The translations under genes were made by a program, and so were the position numbers. A DNA stretch of 64,000 bases from positions 4,503,501 through 4,567,500 of the forward strand of contig NC_134681.1 of assembly GCF_024713945.1 (NCBI RefSeq), in the 5' to 3' direction. Positions 25,081-37,735 of the stretch are shown piece by piece. Origin of the DNA: Dermatophagoides farinae (lineage: Eukaryota; Arthropoda; Arachnida; Sarcoptiformes; Pyroglyphidae). The notes under the pieces were generated by a model. The model did not search any database and was not told the origin of the DNA. It saw only the letters and a program-made list of their open reading frames with translations. How positions within the stretch are numbered: the stretch's first letter is position 1; each line of letters starts with the position of its first letter.

Positions 25081-25489
25081 GTGTTTGTATCTGTCGTTGG
25101 TATATTCAACAATGGAGATTATCACTATGAAAAAAAAAAATTTCAATTCTTAAATAATGTCGATATGTCGCTTATATATCAATTATTATATTGCTCAGAA
25201 GATTACCACCAAAAAAAAATAAACGTTCATACGCTCAAAGCGACGTGGTTGAGTTTAACTAAAAAAACAAAAAAAAAAAAAAAATACTCAAAGAGATCCT
25301 AAATATGCATACAAAAAAAAAACATTACGGAATACCCCTATCGAGCATGGATTTTATAAATCATCAAAAATTATTCTTACCGGGTATGTGTTGTTTTTGT
25401 TTTTTTTTTTTTGCAAATAAATCAAATCAAGTTTTTTTTTATCTTTTTTCAACAGAATATTCTTGATTGATGCACGACTTATTTCGTAT

Positions 25490-25513
25490 GGATAACAAAG
25501 ATAAAAAAAAATA
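25490..25513 (+). repeat. Dispersed 24 bp motif, copy 2
   Basis: Identical 24 bp copy, 433 bp after copy 1. The surrounding sequence does not match. Confidence 0.6.
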
Positions 25514-26658
25514 TGGTGTTGCACCCTATACATTGGTTGTTGGTCATTACCGAGAAAAAAAATAAAAAGAAGAAGAAGGAAGAAAAAACGACAGAATGAA
25601 TGAATTATCCAAGGAATGAGAATTGTTACGATTCAAATCGTAAATTGAACTTCATCATCATCATCATTGGACAGAATTTGTAAGATTAATTTTAAAGAAT
25701 TATGAAAAAAAAATTCAATTAACTGACATACTTCCTATGTATCTGTATAAAAACTAGGTCATCATCATCGTAATGCTGATAATAATTTTTGTCCAAATAA
25801 TTGAATGGCTTGCCATCAGAAGAATTGATTATTTGTTTGGCACATCAATTGAATCATGATGAATGAATAAATTAATGGATGGATGATATTTTTTTTCAAT
25901 TTTTTTCTGCAAAAAAAAATTCGATTCAACTAGATTCAACGATATGGCTCGTTGATCAACCATTGTCAACAATATATATGTGTATTTGATGTCAAAATTG
26001 AATTTGCAGAAAAAAAAGAAAACAAAACAAAACGAAAAATTTTTTTTTGTTTTGTTTTGTTTTGTTCACCTAGGATAAAATTGTCACAAATGCTCATATA
26101 TATATTATTTATGGGTGAAAATTTTTTTTTTATTTCAATTTAAACAACAACAACAACAACAACGGCAACAACTACGAAACAGCAACGAAACAAATTTCTG
26201 GTAAGTATTCTCTATGTATTTCAATGGGAGAAGACAAAAAAAATGGAATATTCACAAACAAACAAACAAACAATTTGAATGTGAAAAACGCAAACATTGA
26301 AACATCTGTTCATTATCATCATTGATGATGATAATGGGGATGAATGACAAAAAAAAAAATTTTTTTCGTTTGAATTTCAATTAACCTAAATTCTTCTCTC
26401 TCTCTCTCTTTTTGTCTATTTTCTAGCATTCCTATATTGGTTCATGATATTTTGATGATTTGTATGAATTTTGTCTTTCACGTTCATTTGAATTTTGGAT
26501 TTTAAACATTGTGCATTGATGTCATCATCATCATCATCATCATCAATTGCCTCTGATTGATTTATCGATAATAATATTGTTCCATCATCTCATAATTGTT
26601 TGAAGACCAAAAAAAAATTTCAATTTATCAATCATCATCATTATCATCATCAGTATCA

Positions 26659-27720
26659 ATGGCGAAGAATTTCAATCGTTTAAAGAAACCAACGCTAATT
26701 ATCAAGAATCATAATCTATTCACTTTATTGATAAGAAATTTTGGTTGGTTATCATTCATGATTATCATGGTATTCATTTGGAAACAATCATTGAATCCAT
26801 TTTCGTACAGCAACAACAACAACAACAATCATCCGATTATTGGCAGTGGTAGCAGTAATGGCAATAGTAATTCAAAATTATCGGTTGATGCATTCTTTTT
26901 TGATAAATTTGAACGTTTGAAACGTATTACATTACCATCGGCATTTGTTGGTCTTAGTAGCCTATTACCTGGACTTTCATCCGGTATTCGTGTATGCATT
27001 AATTTTAATTCACAATATCCACAAGGATATCAACAGGTGAGTGTGAAAAATTATTTTATCATTAGAATAGCAAAAAAAAACAAACAATGAATTTTCAAAA
27101 TAATTTGAATCAATTCAATTGAAATCGATTCAAATTATAGATATCATTATCATCATCAATTTCAAATGAACAATACATTTGTATGTGGAGAATTTTTTCA
27201 TGATCAAAAATTTGAAAATTTTTTCATTTTTTTTTTCATCAAAAAATCTCCAAATATTAATATTTTGATAAATTGTTTGTTTTTAAAATTTTTTTTTTGT
27301 TTTGTTTTCCCATAGAACACTTGCTTCCTGTGCGATGTTTATCGTTTCAATTCGATTGTAAGTTTAATTTTTTTTATGAATTTTTAATTCATTTACATTC
27401 ATTGTTTTCAATAATTAACCACAATCAGGCATATCAATGCACTGGACAGGTATGTATTGTAATTTCTTATATTTGATTTTGAATTAATTCAATTTTATCC
27501 AATCATATGCTATTAGACTCAGATTCCTGGTAACATTAATTTTACTCAAGCTAATTGTATTATGAATTCCTGTCAGCCAATGATGTATGGTGGATCAATG
27601 ATGGCAAATCGTTATCAATTACCGACAAATATTGGCGTAACATTACCACAAACTAAATTCGGTCTATATCAAACTGCATCATTGCAACAACAACAACAAC
27701 AACAACAACCGCAGCAGTAA
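26659..27720 (+). CDS. Unrecognised small membrane or secreted protein with micro-exons
   Basis: Coding exons 26659-27036, 27316-27357 (42 nt), 27429-27449 (21 nt) and 27517-27720 encode 214 residues. A leader intron 26201-26426 (GTAAGT donor, TTTCTAG acceptor) is also likely. I do not recognise the family. Residues 1-30 are basic, and 31-50 form a hydrophobic segment (LFTLLIRNFGWLSFMIIMVF) fitting a signal anchor. An Asn/Ser/Gly-rich linker follows. The rest contains a Cys-bearing region: GIRVCINFN, NTCFLCDVYRF, AYQCTGQ, ANCIMNSCQPM. Seven Cys residues in this region suggest disulfides outside the cell. The tail is Gln-rich. All coding introns fall between codons, so the micro-exons could be skipped without a frameshift. 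AATAAA occurs near 27740 and 27769. Confidence 0.7.
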
Positions 27721-27739
27721 TTTAAACCGATACAATAAT

Positions 27740-27774
27740 AATAAATCTAAACTAAATATATATAAATTGAAATA
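27740..27774 (+). terminator. Putative poly(A) signals of the small gene
   Basis: Two AATAAA hexamers lie within 55 bp of the stop codon. Confidence 0.5.
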
Positions 27775-27789
27775 AAAAAAAAATTTTTC

Positions 27790-27809
27790 GGATAACAAAG
27801 ATAAAAAAA
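27790..27809 (+). repeat. Dispersed motif, copy 3 (20 bp)
   Basis: GGATAACAAAGAT followed by seven A. It shares 21 bp with copy 1 if the preceding C is counted. It lies just after the poly(A) signals of the small gene. Confidence 0.55.
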
Positions 27810-28361
27810 CAAAATTCTTAGTTTTCAATTTTTAATTGATTCAGTTTGTTCATTATAATGAAAATGAAACCAATAGTAGCAGGAAGCGTTTTTTTTATGT
27901 TTTGCAATTTTAGCGCCAAATTTTCATATAAAGATTTTAAAATTTAAAAAAATGGAAATTTTTTAATCCTTTTTTTCCGATAAAGGTGCAGCATCATCCA
28001 CTACCTCAAAATTGCTACTACTCTATGTTGCTACTCTCTCTCTCTCAGTGATCAATGCTTCCAATTGTTTTGATAAATTTTGTTTTTGGTTTTTTTTCAA
28101 CTATTTTCTATGCATCTATCTTTATTTTAACGATTCATGAAAGTTTGGAAATTCCAAAATCTAATAAACATACATATACAACACATACACAGAAACTTTT
28201 ATTGCAGTATAATCCTGTATATGATTCTAGCAGTATTTATGTATCCAAAATAAAAGTAGCGGATAATAAATATGATGATAAGAAAAAATAGTATCTTAAA
28301 TAACTCATTGTATAGTAGTGGGTAGTAGTCATTGTCAATGTTAATAATAAATAAGTTTTTC

Positions 28362-28364
<3 letters not shown>

Positions 28365-28400
<36 letters not shown>
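28365..28400. repeat. (TG)n microsatellite, 36 bp
   Basis: Uninterrupted TG repeat. Confidence 0.95.
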
Positions 28401-28404
<4 letters not shown>

Positions 28405-29453
28405 GTGAGTCATTCTCATTCGTATATATCAGATTAAACGAAATTCTGGGCGTCTATCATTTATCAATGCCACTGCCAATATTTAACGAATATATAGCTT
28501 AAAATGATTAATCCACTATATACACATTAGTTGGTTCAAATACCACCCATTAGGCAGAAAAATAAAAATTCCCAATGTATCGTTCATCATCATCATTTAT
28601 TTAAACTTTCAACAACTGATGAAAGTTAACCATTAACAAAAGTAGAAAAAAAAAAAAAAAAAAAGTTTTGCTTACAACACCCTTGAACAACCACCATCAA
28701 CACCACCACCACCACCACTACAGTCATATACGATCAAGCAAACGATTTAGGCGAGTAATAAATCCGTATCCACACTCTCATACACACACACACACACAAA
28801 CACATAAACACACACACAAACACACATCGTGCATCAGAAATCAGAAAAACATCTAAAAAGACAAAATTGAAAAAAATTTTTCATCAACAACAACAGTAGC
28901 TTCTGCTTTCTTTCAAGCGAAAAAAAAATCAAAAATTTTTTTTTTACTTCAGGCTAAATGAAAATATTAAAAAAAAATCATGTTGAAAGTGTGAACCAGA
29001 TCATCATCATCATCACCAGATCATCCTGCAATATTTTTGGATTTTAAAAATCCGAATCGAATGATTTTCACTTTATGGAACGAACATTTTGGGTAAGTTA
29101 TCGAATTTTTGTTTTTTTGCTTTCATTATTATTCCATTCCATTTGTTTTTCATCAGAGCGAGAGACAGAAATCTGTCCATTTATTGTACTTGAGACAATT
29201 TATCATTGCGAAATAGTTTTTTTTTTGTACAAAAATATAACCGTAATAAACATATGATGATGATGATGATAAATGGTTGCAATCGATATTCGCAACCATC
29301 ATCATCATCATCATTACATCTCTTTGTCATTTGCTGTTAACGGAAATTCAAATTTCCATTTTTTTTTTCTACATATATAAAAAAAACAAAAATTTCTGTA
29401 GACATTGAACTTTGTGCATAGGAAGGGCAACAACAACAACAATCCTTTGATCT

Positions 29454-29456
<3 letters not shown>

Positions 29457-29500
<44 letters not shown>
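29457..29500. repeat. (TC)n microsatellite, 44 bp
   Basis: Uninterrupted TC mirror repeat, a possible triplex (H-DNA) former. Confidence 0.95.
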
Positions 29501-29506
<6 letters not shown>

Positions 29507-30404
29507 TCTCATACACAAATATATATATACAATGACCGGTTGTTTTTTATTATTCATATCATCATCATTGAAACCTAAATATATTCAATGGAAAAACAGC
29601 AAAAAAAAAAATCTATCTATTCTTGTTTCTCTCATCCAAACAACAACAACAACAAAAAAATGTTGATCAACTTTCACAACGGGAAAAAACAAAAAAAAAT
29701 CAAATTGTTTTTTCCCCTCATCAATATTATTTTATAATTTCCGGTTTTTTTTTTGAAAAATTCCGTTCCGTTTTTGATTTTGTTTTCTTTTTTTTCTTTC
29801 TTTCTTTCTTGTCTTCTTCTACTTCTTCTTCTTGTTTGGGCAAACAAAAACAAATTGACTGTGTGTGTGTGTGTCTGTCTGTATTTTCTTGTTTTTTTGA
29901 GGGGTAAATTGATGATTGGGAACGAATACGGTAATTTTTTGTTGTTGTTTTTTTTGCCAGTATAATTTCATGTTAGACGCGACTATAGCGCCTGTTTTAA
30001 ATGAAAAGTCAGTTTTAGAAAATGAAAAAAAAACGATCAAATCAAAAAAAAAAGTTTTCTATTTTCAAAGTTATATAATTCACATCATATCAGGCGTTGT
30101 CGTCTTTGGTTTGTTCAGTCACACAGACAAACACACGCATTTACCGGTTAGTATTTTTTTTTTTTTTTTCGTTTGTTTTGATGTCGTCGTTGACTGATTT
30201 TATTGCGAATGCGGCAAATCAAAAAAAAAAAAAAAAATTACCGCAGTGTCTTCTGTTCATCATAAATAGCTAGTTCATGTGGTGTGTGTATTATATAATA
30301 TACGTCGTTATATAATGTATATCCGTATATATTCAATCCGATATATTTGTGCTTGGTTCGTCAATCGGTCGATGGTTTTTTTTTTCTTTTTAGTGTATCT
30401 CTCT

Positions 30405-30408
<4 letters not shown>

Positions 30409-30446
<38 letters not shown>
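30409..30446. repeat. (GT)n microsatellite, 38 bp
   Basis: Directly preceded by a short CT run, making a compound repeat. Confidence 0.95.
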
Positions 30447-30449
<3 letters not shown>

Positions 30450-32754
30450 AAAAATGGTATCCAAATTTAGCTCATTTCAATGATATTCAGGATTCTGCTC
30501 AATTCCATTTTCAATGTGAGATTTATTATTGTTGTTGTTGTTGTCGTCGTCGTCATCGTTTTTTTTCACTTTGTGTTTTTGTGTGTACGTTTTTTTTTCG
30601 ATTTGATATTCTTTTCTTTTCAAATCATTGATTGATTGATTTTTTTTGACGAAATTCTACATTGATATCGATTGATTGGTAAGATTGAAATTTTATGCCT
30701 ATGATTTCCTATTGGTTGTTTTTTTTCTCTTTCATTATCATATATCATATCATATCATTTCTAATCTCCGTGTATATAATAATAATGATGATGAATGAAT
30801 GAATGAATGATAATAATCTCGTATCATTCAAATTCATTCATTTGAACAGATAAAAATTTTTTTTTTGCTTTTCTATTTCTCATCATCAAGATTTCTTCTA
30901 ATACTTTTTTTTCCTGATAACTAAATTCGCATGAAATCTGATCCGATTGATTTTTTTGTTTCCAAATCTGATCCGGTCCGTTTGTTCTAATTTCACACAC
31001 CGCACACACACACACTTACACACATGCATATCAATATTTTAATCAATTTTATCAATAACCGATCAGATATTTTTTTTCATTATTATCATTTTCCATTTCC
31101 ATTCAATTCACCTGGTCAATAAATAAATTCATCAAAAATTCAGCCAAAAAAAAAAAATCCATGCCATAATCAAATGTGGCTGTGCGAAAGAATGAATGAA
31201 TGAAACTTGTATCAAACAAAAAAAACAAGACAAATGATTTTGCAATCGATTGATTTGATTTGATTTTTTTTCAAATTTTATTTTTTCTTATCTTTTTCTG
31301 TTTTGTTTTGTTTTTTTTTCTTTCCAAATAAAGTAGTTTTTTTTGTGTGCATGTGTGTGTTGTATTTTTATCAGTGTAGACCGATTTTTATTTTATTTCA
31401 TTTCATGTTGTTGTCGTCGTTGTCATCATTATTTTGTGGAGAAAAAAAAAGAAAAAAAACCACTTTATCCCCAAAGATGTTTATAACTGACTTGAATATT
31501 TTAAACATTTATTTTCATTTACCTGTTCGGTATTTATTTATTTATTTATGTTTTTTTCCGGTTCTTTTTTTTCTTTCGGTATCAGTTTGATCTCTATCTC
31601 TCTGTATTTGTGTTTGTGTGTGTGTTTCTGTTTATGCGTTTCGCTTACGGCTATCCAATTTCATTGCTAGATTTGAATAGATGAATCAAGTGTCTGAGAA
31701 TGACATTGGATGATCAAAAAAAAAAAAAAAACAAAAAAAAATTTGATTCGTTAATTATATATCCATCTGCCTGTATATATACATCATTAAGTTGTTGTTG
31801 CTGTTGTTGTCGTCGTCGTAGTTTTTTTTTTTTTTGGTTTAGAAATAAATTTCCAAACAATTGATTGATGATTTCATCTATCGATTGTTTGGAATAATTT
31901 TTTTTTTTTTTAGTTTTCGTTTATCCAAAAAAAAAATTCAGCTTTTCGTTGTTTTAAAATTTTTATTTCATTTCAAATGTTAATGATCATTATTATTGAT
32001 GATGTTTGAATGTTTTGATTTTTTTCTGTATCAATAAGAGAAACTTGATTTTGGAACCAAAAAAAAAAATTCAACAGCTAAACCTTAATTATTTAATTGT
32101 TGAATAAAAATTAGGATGTGAATCTTTATTATGATGATGATGATGACCACATTACATTTTTTTCTTTATATATATCGACCTGATTATCATATAAGTAATG
32201 GATAGATGAAAGCAAGCTGATGTGCTCGAATTTCAAAATGATTATGTTGATGATGATGAACGGTTGAAATTAGATTGCCACATTATATCATTAATAATGA
32301 TTGTAAATAGTTGTTTTGAAGAAAGTTTTGACGATGATGATCCATCTATCCAGGTATTTTGGCAGATTTTCGTATATATTTTATTTATATAAAAATTATG
32401 ATGATGATGATGATGATTGGCCCAATTTGTTGCCAATTTTAAGTGTGAGCGTGTGTGTGTGTGTCTGTATATTTTTTATTTTCATTTTTTTCCCCTACTT
32501 ATAAAATATTGGCTGCATTCATTCTGATCTGATAATTTTATTTTTATTTTTCTTATAAAATCAAAACAAAAAACACCAATCTTGAATTGATTCAAAATTT
32601 TGATTTTGAATGTAAAAAAAAAATAAAAAAATCACACCAATTCTTTAAACAAAGAGAAATTGATCTCTGAACTAAAAAAAAAATTAGATCGATCTGATTG
32701 CAAGATTTGATATGATGATGATAATGGTGGTGGTGGTGCTGGTGGATAAAAATG

Positions 32755-32760
<6 letters not shown>

Positions 32761-32812
<52 letters not shown>
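32761..32812. repeat. (GT)n microsatellite, 52 bp
   Basis: Longest dinucleotide array in the window. It produces false Cys-Val open frames on both strands. Confidence 0.95.
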
Positions 32813-32816
<4 letters not shown>

Positions 32817-35800
32817 AGAAATTTTGAATATCAAACACTTTCACACATTGTTCACCTGGTATTGCTTGTGTGTGTGTGTGTTTTTTTTTTGTTTTATTCA
32901 TATGGACTATATAATTTCAATTTTGTTTATTCAATCCATAATTTATCGTATATTATCATCATCATATGTAGATGTAGATCTAAATCTAAATCTAAATTCA
33001 ATTCATTTGAAGCAAACATTTTTTTTTTGCTTGGATACGATTTATATATGAAAGAAATAATTCAAATGGATAGATAGATGGCCACCAACATAGCGATTAA
33101 TGATTTTTTTTTCACGCAAATCACTAAATCCATTGTTCTTTGTTTATTCATCCATTTCGATTATTATTACTATACTAAAACCACCGTTATCATCATCATC
33201 ATTCAAGGATCATTCAAAACAAAGTGTCCATTTTATTTTTAAACAACACACACACACACACACGGCGGATACAATTTACATTGATTTGATATATGAATTA
33301 TAAATCCAAAAAAAAAAACAATAACAACTTGTTTTAAAAAAATGATGATGATGGTGTTAAAAAATGAACAAAAATTTTTTTCGTTATCCAATTTGGCGTG
33401 TCCACCAATTTTTTTTTTTTATTATCGAAAAAAAATTGTTCTGGATTTTCTTTTCATTTTTTTTCTGATTATTTCTGATGAAAGAGAAAAAGATCTTGAA
33501 TGAGATTGGAGAGAACGGAAATCATTTTTTTTTGTTTTGTTTTGTTCTGAATATCCAAAAAAAAAAATGATGATGAAAAAATGAAAACCACAAAATTTTT
33601 TGTTTTTTTAAGTAAATTTTTTCGATACATTCAATACAAAACAACTACTAATAATATGACTGCTACTTTTGTTATTTTCATCATTATTATTACCACTACT
33701 ATTTTTTGATACAACTACTACTACGAATATTTCAATGTATATATATTGGATGTATACAATTCATATTTGTTTACAAATAATTCAAACACATGTGTGGTGT
33801 GCGTGTGTGTGTGTGTGTACACTGTACACAGCAACAAATTCATTCGTCGTAGACGTCGTTATTGCTGTGTGTATGTATGTATCGTTTTTTTTTGTTTTGT
33901 TTTTTCTTTCATTATTCTCCTTCAAAATCATCATAGTTGCAGTCGTATTTCGACGTCGTCATTGGTCTTAGTCACAGTTTTTGTTTTTCTTCTTTTTCTT
34001 TCCAATTGAGATTTGCCAAACGAAAAAAAAACGTAAGGTAACGTAATAATTTTATTTTTTATTTTCGGCTGCCACATGGAAAATGTGTGTACGTTTGTGT
34101 TGTTGTTTTTTTTGTTCATATTTCAAATATATAATAAATACAAGTGCATCAATTCTGCGTGTCCGTGTGTGTGTATGATGATGATTGAATTATGATTTGT
34201 GAGTGTTTTTTTTTCTCAATTTTCTTCATTTCATCGTTTGTTCATTTGTTGTGTGGAATTTTCAGTGTTTTTTCTCTCTCTCTCAATGTTCTTTAGTTGA
34301 TGATTCAGATTTTGGTTGATGTTTAAATGTCAATCAAATTTTTTTTTTTTTTTGATTGCACAAATATAAATCATAAACAAAAAAAAATCGATACTTAGCC
34401 ACTTATCATCATTGTCATCAAACACTAATTTGATTGATTTCATTTCATTTTTTTTGTTTTTTTTTTGTTTTGAATGTTTTATCGTGAACTTTGTAATGAA
34501 AATATATTTTGTCATGTTTTTCTTTCACCATACGTCGTTTAGTCTACATTAATATAACACGTGTACAACATAAAGTATCAACATTTGGATCCAATTCAAT
34601 TGTGTGTATATGTGTGTGTGTTTGAATCACGCGTTTTTTTTATTTGTCATTCTTTATGTTGCATATATAAAAATGAGTTAAAACGAAAGAGGGTTTTCTA
34701 TACGTTTTTTTCTGTTTTTTTGTTTTGTTTTGTTTCAATCATCATGATTGTACTCTAACCGTACATTAATACAAAGACACAGCTAAACAGACAGAGAAAG
34801 AGATGGTCATTGAGAAAATCGATTTTCAATAATCAAAAAAAAAATTGAATGAATGTGTACACTGTTTGTGTGTGTGTGTATGTTGCATTTAATAATAATC
34901 ATCATCATTATAAAAGCGGTGGTTCATCATCATCATTTGTATATAAAAAAAAATTTTTCATACATATGCAATATAGACATTACAACGAAACAAGAAAAAG
35001 ATGATGAAAAAATGACCTCGAAATTTGAATTGTTGTAATGAAATGAAAATGTTTTTTGTGTGTGTGTGTGTGTGTGTGTTAATAATTTAATGACGATGAT
35101 GATGATGACCATTTTTTTTTTATTCTGATAAAAAAAGAAGAAAAAAATTGAATGAAAATTTTCTTTCTCAAAAAGAAAACAGAAAATCTAAATCATAATC
35201 ACCAGGTATCCGATGATGATGATGATGATCCAAGGTGTTATTGTGTTTTGTTTATTTGTTTGTTTGTAAAATGGTGGGCACCCCTTTTTTTATACTCTTT
35301 GAGTGATTTGAATTACAAATTTTTTTATTATTATTATTTCATACATAAAACTAGTAATTAATGATGGTTATATACGCCCCATTTTTTATTCAGTTTTAAT
35401 TTAGTGTTTTAATAATCAACAAATGTTGTTATCTGCCAGGTGATGTTGGATTTTTTTTTGTTTGATTTTTGATTTTTTGATTTTTGATGACCATAATGGG
35501 TTGATGGAATTTTATTTTATGTTTTTTTTTGTGTATGGGTGTGTGTGTATGTGAACAGGTGATTTTTTTTTCTTTTCCTTCATTCACTCTCATCGTGATT
35601 GATTGATTTTGAAATGTAAAACCATAGACAGAATCGATTGATTTCATTTCTGTTTTTTTTTTTTTTTTTTGCTAGTTCATTTTTGGCAATTTTATCATCA
35701 TCATCATCATCATCATTATCCGGTTTAAGAGGAAAACAAATGAATGAATGATTTGATTTTCATTCATCATCATTATCAATTGAATTGAATTGAATATATA

Positions 35801-35855
35801 TATAATTGATAATCAATGATTCGAAACGAATCGATTAATTTCAATCAATCAGGTC

Positions 35856-35874
35856 ATATATATATATATATATA
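35856..35874. repeat. (TA)n microsatellite, ~19 bp
   Basis: TA repeat between ATC triplet tracts. Confidence 0.85.
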
Positions 35875-37711
35875 GATGATAATAAACAATTTGATTTAAC
35901 CTTCATCATCATCATCATATTATTTTTTTATTATTTTGAATCACAGAATTCGTTTTTTTTCGTCTATTTTAACGCTACCTGAATAATAATAATAATAATT
36001 TATTTATGTCTATATAAAATTGTGTGTTTTGAATTGATGATTGATGGTAGATGAATCGGTAGTGATGAAGATTTATATGCATTATTTTTTTTTCGTTCTG
36101 TTCATGTTGTCGATCGATGTTAACCTACTAAACAACAACAACGACAACAATCATTATCATCATCATCATCATCATGAATGATGTATGGCCACATTTTTAA
36201 GGCCATTATACAGGTATAATTTTTTTTTGCTGATGTTTGAATGCTACCTGTTGTTGTTGTTGTTGTTGTCGTTAGTACCATCATCATCATCATCATCATC
36301 ATTCTAGACATCAGCACACAGACACATTAATGATGAAACAATGACGAAAAATAAAGAAAAAAAAATCAAATCAATATTGAAAGTCAAAACCAAAACCAAA
36401 AAAAAAAAACAACAAAAATTAATGACACAATAATGGTCAAAATCAAATTTCTATTTTTTTTTTCTTTTCGACCATCATCAACAATCAATATAATTTGAGA
36501 AAATGAAAGATTTGCTCAAGTATTTTTTTTTCTTATAAATACCCTGATATGAAATATAAAAAAAAATGCAATTTAAGATGATGATGATGATGACGGTGAT
36601 CTAGTTTTCTTTTTCACATAATGATAATAATAATAATAATGTTGGTGGTAATAAAAACTGTATCATCATCATCATCATTATTATATCACTGTTATACACT
36701 CACATACAACAACAACAACAAAAACATACGGTTTGTTTCTAGGTTTCTCATCATCATCATCATCATCATCATAATGAAATATAACATATCATCACAAATC
36801 ATATGTATATAATATATACAACCATTCTGTTGTTGTTGTTGTTGTCTTACATTGTCATTTTGTTTTGTTTATGAATTTTCGAAACAATTTCATTTTCATA
36901 TATATATATGTAATCTGTGTGTGAGTGTGTGTGTCATCCTTTTTTTTGTTGTTGTTGCTGTTTTTTATATGGCTATTGATAATAATAACGGGATTCATTC
37001 AGAAAAAAAATCTCGCATAGTCATCAAAGACAAAAAAAAAAATATTACAAACGAACGATAACAACAGACAAACAAGAGACTTCGAAGTATATATTGAATC
37101 TATTTTCGTCATCATCATCAATTCAATACAATTCTTTTCATACTACTACTTGTTGTTGTTGTTGTTGTTGTTGTTGTGGCTGCTATTAGTTCTTTTTTTT
37201 TCATTTCTGATGTGTTTTATTATTGTTGTTGTTGCTGTTGTTGTTGTTCAGAAAATGTTGTAGAAATCAAAAAAAAAAAAAATTGATGTTCAATCATTAT
37301 TGATTTGCCTGATCTTTCTCTCTCTCTGTGTGTGTGTTTATATATATATGTTTTTATTTCTATCAAGTTTTTTTTTCTGATGATTATGAAATTCCATTAT
37401 TTTATTTCATCTTTTTTTTCTTTGCTTTGCTTTGCTTAATCGATAATGGTATTCTATCAACTCTTTTACCATTCACATTTGAATGGTATATATGGATTCA
37501 AATCGTCAAATAGTTTGTTTCTAGCCTGTTTATCGATTGTTTTTTTCCGTTGTTGTTGTTGTTCTCTGTAATATTCGTTGATGATGATGATGATTTTTTT
37601 TCCATATAAAAATATACATGATATTTATATGAAAAAAAAATTAACAACATGACATGTTGATGATGATGATGAAGAAGATGATTTTTTTGAATATCAAGAA
37701 TAGCCATATAC

Positions 37712-37735
37712 AGATAGATAGATAGATAGATAGAT
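37712..37735. repeat. (GATA)n microsatellite, 24 bp
   Basis: About six AGAT units followed by GGAT variants. Confidence 0.9.

Larger units (their letters stand above)
23961..26200. other. Intergenic DNA between PDH E1 beta and a small gene
   Basis: Contains T runs, a nine-G run in a GT/GGT-rich stretch (24775-24843) and two copies of a 24 bp dispersed motif. Near 26140-26200 it holds what looks like a non-coding first exon of the next gene, rich in CAA, ending at a strong GTAAGT donor. No other gene was seen. Confidence 0.5.

Noticed and set aside
28533-28544. GGTTCAAATACC, similar to a tRNA B box
   Set aside because: No A box, acceptor stem or cloverleaf could be placed around it.
29074-29092. 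Possible first coding exon (MERTFW) with a strong GTAAGT donor
   Set aside because: Joining it in phase to the next clear acceptor (39388) meets TAA at once, so it could only be non-coding; kept as a candidate leader exon.
32632-33077. Overlapping Cys-Val and Thr-His frames on both strands
   Set aside because: They are produced by the 52 bp GT array and adjacent simple sequence.
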